From Sporosarcina sp. FSL K6-1508 (GTDB taxonomy: Bacteria > Bacillota > Bacilli > Bacillales_A > Planococcaceae): a DNA stretch of 64,000 nt. Shown here piece after piece: positions 16,378-24,772 of the stretch. How positions within the stretch are numbered: the first letter of the stretch is position 1; every line of letters starts with the position of its first letter. Position numbers and translations under genes: made by a program. The notes under the pieces were generated by a model. That model saw nothing but the letters and a program-made list of their open reading frames with translations. It ran no database searches and was not told the origin of the DNA. The DNA lies in the NCBI RefSeq assembly GCF_038007465.1, contig NZ_JBBOXF010000001.1, positions 1-64,000 on the forward strand, written 5' to 3'.

Positions 16378-17925
16378 TTATTTTTGAAGTGTTTCGAGTA
16401 AGTAATAAACCATTTTAGAAGCGTGTGCGCGTGTTGCATTCGCTTTCGGTTCGAATACTTGTTTTCCTTTTACTTCTTTACCGCCAATGATACCAAGACC
16501 CGCTGCTAAGTCGACAGATTTTTTTGCGTATGCAGTGATTTCTTTCGCATCTGTGAAAGCAACATCATTTTTTACGCCTTCTAATACGCTTGCATCTTTG
16601 TATTCAATTGCACGGATAATCATTGTAGCCATTTGTTGACGTGTGATTGCTTCATTCGGACGGAATTTACCATCAGTGACACTGATAATACCTGCACGGC
16701 TTGCCGCTTCAGCTTCGTAAACGATCCAGTCCATGTTTTTTGTTACGTCAGAGAATGTTCCTTTATAACCTTGTTTCGGAAGTTCAAGTGCACGTGACAA
16801 TAGGATTGCAAATTGTGCTCTTGTAATTTGATCATTTGGAGCAAACGTTGTTGCCGTTTTGCCTTTAACGATTTGTTTTGATGCAAGTGACTCGATGTAA
16901 GGTTTTGCCCATGTTTTGTCGATATCTTTAAATGTTACGGGTACTACTTCAACAGGCGTTTCTTCTTCAACTTCACCAGGTACTTCTTCTGTTACAACTG
17001 GTTTAATAGTTGCTTTGTCAAAAGCAAGACGTACAGTATAGTTCCCTGTGTGGTTCGCTGCTGCTACAAATACTGTGAATTTAGCATTGATAATTGTTGA
17101 TAAATCAGCTACTTCAAATTCAACCACTCTTGTGTTTGCTTCTACATCTGTTTTTACAACAGTTGTATCTACGAATTTACCAGCTTGTTCTACTTGGAAA
17201 GCTGTAATTTGTTCATTGTTCGTAAGTGTCATTGTAACAAGGTTTTTACCGTCTTTCACAGAAAGTGCTGCTGGTGTTTCAAGGTATCTAGTCATTGATG
17301 AATCTTTATCTTCTTCTTCATGCAATGCTTTGTAATCGATTGTATATGCACCGTCTTTAATTACTTCTGGTGCTGGTGTTACGGGTACTTCGGGAGTTTC
17401 CGGTTTTTCAGGAGTTACTTCCGGTACTTCTGGAGTTGTAGGGATTTTGCTAGTATCAAATTTCAAACGGATATCATAGCTGTGGTCATACTCGCCTAGG
17501 CCTGGTACACCCGTTACGATAATATGGATTTTAGCATTCAATTCTTTACTAAGATCTTGAACTTCGAATTTAACAAGTCTAGTATCCGCTGCTTTGTCTT
17601 CACTGATTACTTCCGCATCTGCGAAGTTTGTTTCTTTAAATGTACCTGGTTGTTTTGTTTGGACTTTTAGTGACTGCCACCATTTACTGCTTAATAGTGT
17701 TACGTATGCGAAAGTTTTACCGTCTTCAACAACAATTTTCGCAGGACTTTTCACATATTGTGCAGTTGCTGATTTATCATCATTTTCAACTTGTAATATA
17801 TCTAGCGGCAATTCAAATTCCTGTTTCGCCGGTGTAGTTACCTCAGCTGCTTCTGTTGGAAGTGCAGGTAACACTGTAAATAAAACGAGCAGTGCTGAAA
17901 ATAACATCATCATTTGCTTCTTCAT
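16378..17925 (-). CDS. Two-NEAT-domain haem-binding protein with SLH anchor
   Basis: A 515-residue surface protein: signal peptide (1-27), NEAT domain 1 (about 35-160) with YDHSYDIRLKF (Tyr146, Tyr150), a Pro/Glu linker (TPEVPEVTPEKPETPEVP), NEAT domain 2 (about 190-305) and three SLH motifs (about 331-512). In NEAT 2 the YxxxY position reads HTGNY, so the first (haem-coordinating) Tyr is replaced by His292. SLH motifs bind pyruvylated secondary wall polymer, so it is displayed in the S-layer rather than linked by sortase; B. anthracis uses comparable NEAT-SLH proteins. It lies 22 bases after the IsdC-like gene in the same operon. Confidence 0.92.
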   Translation of the reverse strand: MKKQMMMLFSALLVLFTVLPALPTEAAEVTTPAKQEFELPLDILQVENDDKSATAQYVKSPAKIVVEDGKTFAYVTLLSSKWWQSLKVQTKQPGTFKETNFADAEVISEDKAADTRLVKFEVQDLSKELNAKIHIIVTGVPGLGEYDHSYDIRLKFDTSKIPTTPEVPEVTPEKPETPEVPVTPAPEVIKDGAYTIDYKALHEEEDKDSSMTRYLETPAALSVKDGKNLVTMTLTNNEQITAFQVEQAGKFVDTTVVKTDVEANTRVVEFEVADLSTIINAKFTVFVAAANHTGNYTVRLAFDKATIKPVVTEEVPGEVEEETPVEVVPVTFKDIDKTWAKPYIESLASKQIVKGKTATTFAPNDQITRAQFAILLSRALELPKQGYKGTFSDVTKNMDWIVYEAEAASRAGIISVTDGKFRPNEAITRQQMATMIIRAIEYKDASVLEGVKNDVAFTDAKEITAYAKKSVDLAAGLGIIGGKEVKGKQVFEPKANATRAHASKMVYYLLETLQK

Positions 17926-17947
17926 TCGTTAATCCCCTTTTAATGGT

Positions 17948-18592
17948 TTATTTTTTTACTTTCTTCGCGGAGCTGAACTTGCGCACAAAAATAATCGCAA
18001 TGACAGCTACCAGTGCGAGCAATACATAAATAAGTGCAGTGTTACTTGTTGGCTCATCTGTCTTTTCATTCGTGTCGGCAGATTTTGATTCGGCATCAGG
18101 TGTATTAACAACAACCGCCGGAGCGTCTGTCAATTCCATCGTTTCTACATCAAGATTCAAACGGACCGCGTACTTGTGGTCATACGCCGGCTCCATCTCT
18201 TCAATGACAACATGTATTTGCATAAGCAACGGTTCTGTAATAGCTTCATTCACTTTAAATGCAATGACACGCTTATCATTTTCAAGATCTTCACTGACCG
18301 TTTGCACGTCAGCAAATAATTCTCCATCTGCCGACTTTATAAACTTGACCCACTTAGCATGGTTCACCGTGAATTGTAAATACTGCCCATCCTTATCAAT
18401 CGTCAGTTTTGCTGGCTTTTCGAAATAATCATTTGCAATCGATACAGAATCATTCTCTGCTTGCAACATTTCGTAATCGACGACATATGTACCATCCGAG
18501 AGTTCGGCTGCGTGCGCTTCAGGTGTATGAGAACCAAAAATAACACTGAAAATAATGAGGAATGAAAATGGTATGACTAATCGATGTTTCAA
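17948..18592 (-). CDS. IsdC-like single-NEAT protein with C-terminal membrane anchor
   Basis: A 214-residue protein: signal peptide ending near AHAA (residue 29), NEAT domain about 31-152 with YDHKYAVRL (Tyr137, Tyr141), a short acidic linker and a C-terminal helix (ALIYVLLALVAVIAIIFV) plus basic tail. IsdC proteins normally carry an NPQTN-type sortase B signal; none is clear here. It is the first gene of the haem operon, directly under a Fur-boxed promoter, and has a strong AGGAGG. Confidence 0.87.
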   Translation of the reverse strand: MKHRLVIPFSFLIIFSVIFGSHTPEAHAAELSDGTYVVDYEMLQAENDSVSIANDYFEKPAKLTIDKDGQYLQFTVNHAKWVKFIKSADGELFADVQTVSEDLENDKRVIAFKVNEAITEPLLMQIHVVIEEMEPAYDHKYAVRLNLDVETMELTDAPAVVVNTPDAESKSADTNEKTDEPTSNTALIYVLLALVAVIAIIFVRKFSSAKKVKK

Positions 18593-18632
18593 AACACAAT
18601 ACCTCCTCCCTCCACATGGGAAGAATCCAGAG

Positions 18633-18647
18633 TGAGAACAATTATCA
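18633..18647 (-). promoter_or_regulatory. Fur box of the haem-uptake operon
   Basis: TGAGAACAATTATCA (plus strand) matches the Fur 7-1-7 consensus TGATAATNATTATCA at 12 of 14 fixed positions. It lies just downstream of the -10 box, covering the expected start of transcription, so iron-loaded Fur should block the NEAT/haem operon. Confidence 0.8.
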
Positions 18648-18662
18648 TCTATTACTCTTCCT

Positions 18663-18690
18663 ATAATAGCTTATAGATTAGCGTTGTCAA
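18663..18690 (-). promoter_or_regulatory. SigA-type promoter of the haem-uptake operon
   Basis: On the minus strand TTGACA (18690-18685), 16 bases, then TATTAT (18668-18663). Transcription should start near 18656, inside the area covered by Fur. Confidence 0.75.
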
Positions 18691-18727
18691 ACGACTTGCA
18701 AAGGCTTTCACAAACTGTTCACATGTG

Positions 18728-18765
18728 GGTGACAGTCACCACTTCAATTCTGACACAATTCAAAG
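18728..18765 (+). repeat. REP-like palindrome copy B
   Basis: GGTGACAGTCACC at 18728-18740 followed by the tail ACTTCAATTCTGACACAATTC. It lies between the haem operon promoter and the sortase terminator. Confidence 0.85.
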
Positions 18766-18803
18766 AAAACCCCCTTAGTGCCAAAAATCGACATTAAGGG
18801 GGG
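18764..18803 (-). terminator. Terminator after the sortase gene
   Basis: On the minus strand CCCCCTTA and TAAGGGGG enclose a 17-base loop and TTTTC follows. It closes the three-gene surface-protein transcript. Confidence 0.78.
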
Positions 18804-18822
18804 TGCTGGTTTCTAAAGTTTG

Positions 18823-19440
18823 TTAAGGCGTTGCTGCCTCCACTCTCTTCGCTTGGACTACAAGTCTATATTTGTTAGAGTTCGCAGGATAACACGTGAT
18901 TAGCGAAAGTAACGCGACACCTTTTTTTCGGTCAAGGACATCCACTTCGTTCGGCTTGACCACTTTCACATCAAAAACTTCGAATTCCATGGATTCTTCT
19001 ACTGTTTCATAAATGAAGCGAGTACCAACTTCAACTTCATGAAGACGATTAAAGAACGCTCCAAACACATGGGCTTGGTGACCCGCGATCGCATAACTGC
19101 CATCTAACTCACCTGGCTCATCCATATCCGCTACGGCGCCCAACGCTTTACTCAGGCTAACAGGATCGGCTCCATACAATACTGGAGATTCTAAATCGAT
19201 GACAGGAATGGACAATATCCCTTCAATTCCCTGGGATTCTTGTTTTGCCCCAATGGAATGCCCCTGTTCATCAGTTGTTATAGTCCTATCAAAATCGGCT
19301 TCCGCCTTGACCGAATCGAAAGCATCTAAAAGATGGTTTTGCTGCTGTTTGCTATTCATATTTCCCGCAATCAACCACACCAGCAAAAAAATGCTCGTCA
19401 TAATCATGAAATTCCCTAGCCATTTTATTGTTTTTTTCAT
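18823..19440 (-). CDS. Sortase (class D-like)
   Basis: A 205-residue membrane-anchored transpeptidase with an N-terminal helix (about residues 11-26). The catalytic triad is visible: His121 in AIAGHQAHVFG, Cys183 in LITCYP and Arg192 in NKYRLVVQA. The CYP after the cysteine resembles class D sortases more than class B, so this is unlikely to serve the NEAT proteins. It directly follows an LPKTG protein gene (37 bases), its probable substrate, and both share a terminator. Confidence 0.88.
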   Translation of the reverse strand: MKKTIKWLGNFMIMTSIFLLVWLIAGNMNSKQQQNHLLDAFDSVKAEADFDRTITTDEQGHSIGAKQESQGIEGILSIPVIDLESPVLYGADPVSLSKALGAVADMDEPGELDGSYAIAGHQAHVFGAFFNRLHEVEVGTRFIYETVEESMEFEVFDVKVVKPNEVDVLDRKKGVALLSLITCYPANSNKYRLVVQAKRVEAATP

Positions 19441-19477
19441 CTACGCATCCGCTCCTTTGCTCTTGAAATCACTTGGA

Positions 19478-21703
19478 TTAATGAGCAATTCGACGGGTAC
19501 CAAGACCAGTTACAAGAAGAAGCAAGGCTAGTAAAGATAGGATTATACTATCGAAAAATCCTCCTGTTTTCGGCAATACTTTTCCCATTCCATTACCCGA
19601 TTGAGGATTTTGATTCATGCTACTTGTTTCCAGTGCAACATCTTCTGACATTGCATATGAACCAGTTGTGGCCCACCCTACCCCATCAATTTCCTCCTCT
19701 AATGCTGAACTGGCACTGTTTTCACTGCGTGTTACTCCGATGATGTCATCGCTTACGCCTTCTGCATTGCCACCCTGCATTGAATCACTTGCATTTTCAT
19801 TCGGTGTAATTCCTTCAGTCACATTGCCGGGCGTTTGCACCTCTATATTTACATTGGGGGACACACCAGTTCTATCCGTGCTTGGTGTTAAGCCAGTTCC
19901 ACTTTCAGTCATAGGTGGTGCGACTGTCTCTTCATTTGGAGCTGCGACGTCTCCGTCTTCATTTGGCGTCAAGTCAGTTGCATCATCCATAGGAGGAGAG
20001 AGTTCAGTATCTTCTTCGGATGAACCAGGCTGCTCCACAGCAGCAACGGGCTGAATTGTTTCATTTGTCAGGATACCGACATTGAGGTTTCCAATTTCAT
20101 CGTTCCCAACGACTAATGAAACACCGCTATGTTTAGTAGATGTTACTTTTCCATCGGTGTTCACGTCTAGCGCAAGGACATCAACTGAAGTTTCATCCAA
20201 TAACCCATCATCCAAGTCGGCTTGGATCAAACCGGATGACAAGGATGTATTTTCCTCATCGTTTTTATAGTGACCATCCAAAACACCTGCATGTACTTCT
20301 CCGAGCACTGGCAAATCTTCTGCATTCAACTCGACTAATCCACCATCATACGATGAGGTTTCTTCACTAGATTGTTCGTCTGATAGAAGAATATCCACCT
20401 CCATTTCGTTTGTGATCGGTGTTGTTAAGTTGACTGATGCGAGTGAACTTTTGTCTTCCGCAGAGTTCTCATCTTGCATACTACTTTGCTCCAAAACGGA
20501 GATATCCAAGTCGTCGATTAGACCACCAAGTGAATCGTCATCTACTTTGACTGATGCTAAAGCGGTTGATTGTTGACTACTTTCTTCATTAATAGATTTA
20601 TCCACAGCAAGGACATCAACTGAAGTTTCATCCAATAACCCCTCTTCCAAGTCGGCTTGGATCAAACCGGATGACACTGATGTACTTTCCTCAGCGTTTT
20701 TATAGTGACCATCCAATACCCCTGCATGTACTTCTCCGAGTACTGGCAAATCTTCTGCTTTCAACTCTACTAATCCACCATCATACGATGAGGTTTCTTC
20801 ACCAGATTGTTCGTCTGATAGAAGAACATCCAACTCTACTTCGTTTGTGACCTGTGTCGATAGGTTGACTGATGCGAGTGAACTTTTGTCTTCCGCAGAG
20901 TTCTCATCTCGCATGCCGCTTTGTTCCAAAACGGAGATATCCAGGTCGTCGATTAGACCGCCAAGTGAATCGTCATTGGCTTGGACTGATGCTAAAGCAG
21001 TTGATTGGTGACTACTTTCTTCATTAATAGATTTATCCACAACAAGGACATCAACAGAAGTTTCATCCAATAAGCCATCATCCAAGTCGGCTTGGATCAA
21101 ACCAGAAGAAAAGGATGTACTTGCTTCATCGTTTTTATAGTGACCATCCAAAACGCCTGCATGTACTTCTCTGAGTAAAGGCAAATCTTCTGCATTCAAC
21201 TCTACTAATCCACCATCATACGATGAGGTTTCTTCACTAGATTGTTCGTCTGATAGAAGAACATCCACCTCTACTTCGTTCGTGACCGGTGTCGTTAAGT
21301 TGACTGATGCGAGTGAACTTTTGCTTTCCGCAGAGTTCTCATCTTGCATACTACTTTGCTCCAAAACGGAGATATCCAAGTCGTCGATTAACCCATCTGG
21401 ATTGGTCAATTCGACTGTCGCAAGGGCTGAATTTTGTTGATTACCCTCTCCTTCTTCGCTAGTATTTGCAGAGATCGGACTTTTTGCTGGAATCTGTGCT
21501 TTCAGGTCTCCTAAAATCGGAACATTATCTGCTTGAATATCCACAATTGTTGCTTTATCTTCCTTTTCATTCAGTAGGTTAATATCCAAATTAAACAAGT
21601 TATTTTCTCCAGTTTCATCGGCATTCGCAAACGAAGGGGAGAAGCTCAGTGTTAAGCACACCCCTAAAGTGATCCCAGCATACTTCATCCATTTGTTTTT
21701 CAT
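19478..21703 (-). CDS. LPKTG-anchored repetitive acidic surface protein
   Basis: A 741-residue protein with a signal peptide (cleavage near FANA, residue 28), then about fifteen degenerate 36-residue units of the form SLASVNL...EVxVDVLLSDEQSSEET, then a Thr/Pro/Glu-rich linker (about 560-690), LPKTG, a membrane helix and RRIAH. Four units form a 145-residue super-repeat present three times, nearly identical in DNA. The alternating pattern of V, D and L suggests repeated beta strands, perhaps a solenoid stalk. I do not recognise a named family. Sorted by the sortase 37 bases downstream. Confidence 0.8.
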   Translation of the reverse strand: MKNKWMKYAGITLGVCLTLSFSPSFANADETGENNLFNLDINLLNEKEDKATIVDIQADNVPILGDLKAQIPAKSPISANTSEEGEGNQQNSALATVELTNPDGLIDDLDISVLEQSSMQDENSAESKSSLASVNLTTPVTNEVEVDVLLSDEQSSEETSSYDGGLVELNAEDLPLLREVHAGVLDGHYKNDEASTSFSSGLIQADLDDGLLDETSVDVLVVDKSINEESSHQSTALASVQANDDSLGGLIDDLDISVLEQSGMRDENSAEDKSSLASVNLSTQVTNEVELDVLLSDEQSGEETSSYDGGLVELKAEDLPVLGEVHAGVLDGHYKNAEESTSVSSGLIQADLEEGLLDETSVDVLAVDKSINEESSQQSTALASVKVDDDSLGGLIDDLDISVLEQSSMQDENSAEDKSSLASVNLTTPITNEMEVDILLSDEQSSEETSSYDGGLVELNAEDLPVLGEVHAGVLDGHYKNDEENTSLSSGLIQADLDDGLLDETSVDVLALDVNTDGKVTSTKHSGVSLVVGNDEIGNLNVGILTNETIQPVAAVEQPGSSEEDTELSPPMDDATDLTPNEDGDVAAPNEETVAPPMTESGTGLTPSTDRTGVSPNVNIEVQTPGNVTEGITPNENASDSMQGGNAEGVSDDIIGVTRSENSASSALEEEIDGVGWATTGSYAMSEDVALETSSMNQNPQSGNGMGKVLPKTGGFFDSIILSLLALLLLVTGLGTRRIAH
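20160..21395 (-). repeat. 435-bp tandem repeat inside the LPKTG gene
   Basis: The same landmark (GATATCCAAGTCGTCGATTA or a one-base variant) starts at 20501, 20936 and 21371, exactly 435 bases apart, that is 145 codons. Copies differ by only a few percent by eye, so unequal recombination is likely to vary copy number between strains. Confidence 0.85.
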
Positions 21704-21721
21704 TATTATTCCTCTCCTTTT

Positions 21722-23020
21722 TTATAATGTTTGCTTCGCATTTAAAAAAGGAGTTTGTTGCGGCGGTTGCCCCGGAGGAGCATGTGTCCATTGAATCATC
21801 GCATGTTCATCTGACGGCATCCATTGCCCACCATTTGAAATAAGTAATGAAAATACATCAACTACTACCCCAAAACTCAAATCATTGTGTCCACTTATTT
21901 GTAATGGTGAAGATGCTATTGAGGACATGGATGAGGTTATGGTAGCTACCGAAAGATCTTTCCATTTTTGTTGAGGTTCGGTTGGTAGAGAAGGCTTTTG
22001 ATTCTTTTCTTTTTGGATGTTAACAGAGTCACCAACCGTATAATTTGTTAGTTCAGGCGCTACTATTTTCATAGAAAAGGATTTTGAAGTATCTTTTGAA
22101 ATAGGTAGAGCCCTGAAAGTTTCTACTTCATCAGGAAGTGTACTCGGTCTATCATCAAGGCTTGTCTGTTCATCCACTACAGGTTCCTCCCGTTTAATCA
22201 AATCAGCTGCTTCTACCTCCGGGATTACTTGTAGAGCGTTTTTTTGTCCGCGGAAGGATTTGTCACTCTCCACATTCATTGTCCTGCTATCATTTCGCAG
22301 TCCTTTACTTACCGTCTCTACAGTATCTGTAACTGCATCTTTTGGAATACTAGCCGGACTTTTTTCTGTTTCATCCGCAACTGGTTTTACCTGATTTGGT
22401 TGAATCGCAGAAACCGTCTCCGTAACCGTATTTCCAACTTCCTCAACAACCGGTGTAACAACAGGAACAGTCGGCAACTCAGCTATAACAGAATCCACTG
22501 TTTTATTGACCGTCCTCAAGGGTTCAGTCGTTGTCTGCTTACCTACTTCTTTTACTCCTTCAACAACCGGAGAAACAACAGGAATTTCCGGCAATTCATT
22601 TACGATTGTATCTGCCGTATTCGTTACTTCAGTTGTCGTATTTCTAATAGTTTCGGTCACTGCATCAGTCGTTTTTTCCACTACAGGTAAGGTGTTATCA
22701 ACCGTATTCTCCAGTAAACTTCTTGTATTATTAAGTAGTGAAGATTCAGTGTCGTTTTCCGCTGATCTAGGTAAACTCTTCACTGTCTGTTCTGTAAAAA
22801 CTACTGTGTCCTTAACCGTTTCTTTAACGCTATGCACCGATTCTTCTACTACCATTTCAATAGAATTTGTTGTGCTTTTTAACTCTGTGCCAACATTCTT
22901 CAAGGTACCAACCAACAAGCCTTCAGACTTTTCTTTTGGCAATTCTTCACCATGAACAAAAGTCGAGGATGCGAGAAGGAATGAGAAACAAGTCACACAA
23001 ACTATAAATATTCTCTTCAC
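21722..23020 (-). CDS. Secreted protein, Thr/Val/Glu-rich repeats, unknown function
   Basis: A 432-residue protein starting at GTG 23020 behind GGGAGGGTGG. It has a signal peptide (cleavage near VHGEE, residue 25), then about 200 residues of amphipathic sequence repeating TV and NT pairs (TTDAVTETI, LPEIPVVSPVVEGV, LPTVPVVTPVVEEV), and a less regular C-terminal part ending FLNAKQTL. No wall-sorting signal is seen. It lies 18 bases upstream of the LPKTG gene in the same direction and probably forms one operon with it and the sortase, so it may be a partner of that surface structure. I do not recognise the family. Confidence 0.6.
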   Translation of the reverse strand: MKRIFIVCVTCFSFLLASSTFVHGEELPKEKSEGLLVGTLKNVGTELKSTTNSIEMVVEESVHSVKETVKDTVVFTEQTVKSLPRSAENDTESSLLNNTRSLLENTVDNTLPVVEKTTDAVTETIRNTTTEVTNTADTIVNELPEIPVVSPVVEGVKEVGKQTTTEPLRTVNKTVDSVIAELPTVPVVTPVVEEVGNTVTETVSAIQPNQVKPVADETEKSPASIPKDAVTDTVETVSKGLRNDSRTMNVESDKSFRGQKNALQVIPEVEAADLIKREEPVVDEQTSLDDRPSTLPDEVETFRALPISKDTSKSFSMKIVAPELTNYTVGDSVNIQKEKNQKPSLPTEPQQKWKDLSVATITSSMSSIASSPLQISGHNDLSFGVVVDVFSLLISNGGQWMPSDEHAMIQWTHAPPGQPPQQTPFLNAKQTL

Positions 23021-23255
23021 TCAATTCACCACCCTCCCAGAAATGACTTGGAATTTTTTATATTATTCCTTTATATACAGGTACCCCTCATTAAAGCTAT
23101 CAAACTATTTAAACAGAAATAATTAATCATTATTTGTAATTAATTCAGATTAATTTCGTAATAAATGAAACCTTTCTTGAATACATTCGTATTTGTAGTA
23201 TACTTACAAATTAGTAAGTAAGTTTTACCAATATGTTAATGGGGGTTTTTGTTTT

Positions 23256-24674
23256 ATGAAGAAAATTGCTACATGGGCATTGGCGTTCGTATTTGTACTT
23301 TCGTTCGCACTACCACAAGCATCAGCAGCCGCACCATCTTCAGCAATGAAGTTTGTAGTGGATGGCGTCGAAGTCACAAGCTACGAACAGCCATTCATGT
23401 CACACGATCAAGTTTTAATTCCGGTGGAAGATTTGTTTAAGGAAGCTGGCTATAAAGTTTCCAAAGATAAATCAGGTAAAATCAACGTAACAAACACGCA
23501 TTTGACAGTTGATTTCAATGCAGCTGCAAGTTCGATTGAAGTGAACGGCAAGAAAGCGGACACTGAATTCCCGCTTACACTGCAAAATGCAGGAAACTAT
23601 GTTTCTGGCGAATTTTTAGCAACATTAGAAGGTTTTGATGTTGAAGTTTCCGAAGATCAAAAAACGGTTAACGTAACAACAAACCGTGTAGAAGATGTCG
23701 CTGCATTCTTAGCAAAAGCTTCTGCTGCAGACTTGAAAAGTGTTTCTACAGCACTAACAATGGACTTGAAAATGGAGTCATCACTTGAAGAAGAAGCAAT
23801 CAACATGCTTATGGATATCAAGATGAACCAAATCAATGAGCCACTATCATTCTATACAACTACTAAAACATCAGCAGATCTTGCTGGAGAAGTAATTGAA
23901 GATGTTTCTTCTATGTACCTTTCAAAAGACGGTTACTTCCAACAAATCGGTGATGTATGGGTCAAGCATGATGATGAACTAACAGAAGGTTTATTCGATC
24001 TTTCAACACAAACAGATCTACTTGCACAATTAGAAGAGCTACAAACGAAATTTACTAAAGGCGTTAACATCTTTGAATACGATGATGTATATGTAATGAC
24101 ACAAACAATTTCTAACGAAGAATTCGGTGCTATGATGGAAGAAGTAACATCTTTACTTCTAGGATCAGGCTTAACGGAAACAGTAGTAGTGGAAGATACA
24201 GAAGCTACTCCTGTAACTGAAGAAGAGGCTAAAGCTGAAGAAGCTACAGCTACTGAAACGAAAGCTATCGAAGAAGTAGTTGTAGAAGCGACTGAAGAAA
24301 AAGCGGTCGTTGAAGAAAAAACTGTTACTGATGAAGAAGTTGTCGTTGAAGAAGAGGCTACTGAGGGAGAAATTACTGAAGAAGTAATTGGTCTTGAGGG
24401 TCTAGATTTCAACATCGAGGAATTCTATGTTGTAACTACAATGGATAAAAAGACATTGTTCCCACTTGATACATCTGCAATTGCACATATTACAATGGCG
24501 ATGGATGAAGATACAATTTCTATTAAATTAAATCTTTCTGGAACATTCAGTGACTTTAACACAGTAAAAGAAATCAAAGTTCCTGCTGACGTTATTAGTA
24601 AAGCAATCAGCATGGATGAGTATATCAAAATGTTAGAGCTAGAGATGGAAAAATTAGAGGCTTTAGAGAAGTAA
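23256..24674 (+). CDS. Secreted protein with copper-amine-oxidase N-terminal-like domain
   Basis: A 472-residue exported protein: signal peptide to about ASA (residue 24), then a domain (30-145) with DGVEVTSYEQPFMSHDQVLIPVEDLFKEAGY-type sequence, recognised by VLIPVEDLF and the alternate strands that match the Cu_amine_oxidN1 fold common in Bacillales surface proteins. Residues 150-310 and 400-472 look like a lipoprotein-type beta domain (DLKSVSTALTMDLKM, EIKVPADVI). A low-complexity E/A/T/V insert lies at about 318-385. It is divergent from the sortase cluster. Function unknown; a cell-wall or scavenging role is only a guess. Confidence 0.72.
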   Translation: MKKIATWALAFVFVLSFALPQASAAAPSSAMKFVVDGVEVTSYEQPFMSHDQVLIPVEDLFKEAGYKVSKDKSGKINVTNTHLTVDFNAAASSIEVNGKKADTEFPLTLQNAGNYVSGEFLATLEGFDVEVSEDQKTVNVTTNRVEDVAAFLAKASAADLKSVSTALTMDLKMESSLEEEAINMLMDIKMNQINEPLSFYTTTKTSADLAGEVIEDVSSMYLSKDGYFQQIGDVWVKHDDELTEGLFDLSTQTDLLAQLEELQTKFTKGVNIFEYDDVYVMTQTISNEEFGAMMEEVTSLLLGSGLTETVVVEDTEATPVTEEEAKAEEATATETKAIEEVVVEATEEKAVVEEKTVTDEEVVVEEEATEGEITEEVIGLEGLDFNIEEFYVVTTMDKKTLFPLDTSAIAHITMAMDEDTISIKLNLSGTFSDFNTVKEIKVPADVISKAISMDEYIKMLELEMEKLEALEK

Positions 24675-24683
24675 TTAGATAGG

Positions 24684-24726
24684 AAAAGCGGAACGAGCTC
24701 TTGTGTGAGCTCGTTCCGCTTTTTTA
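24684..24726 (+). terminator. Bidirectional terminator between 23256 gene and S-layer gene
   Basis: A 17-bp stem AAAGCGGAACGAGCTC with TTGTGT loop and a run of T. The A-rich left side gives a T tract on the minus strand as well, so it can serve the convergent S-layer gene. Confidence 0.92.
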
Positions 24727-24772
24727 TTAACTCAAATTTGTGAGTGCTTGGCCCCCACAAAATTATGGTAGC

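Noticed and set aside
18823..19440. Sortase B acting on IsdC-like NEAT proteins
   Set aside because: The motif around the Cys (TCYP) is class D-like, and the NEAT proteins show no NPQTN or LPXTG signal; the adjacent LPKTG protein is a better substrate.
22244..22955. Plus-strand frames of about 150 codons across the 432-residue gene
   Set aside because: Low-complexity antisense products caused by the repetitive minus-strand gene; no ribosome site or recognisable domain.
23933..24415. 160-codon minus-strand Ser/Thr-rich frame
   Set aside because: Antisense to the E/A/T-rich part of the secreted protein at 23256, which explains its composition.
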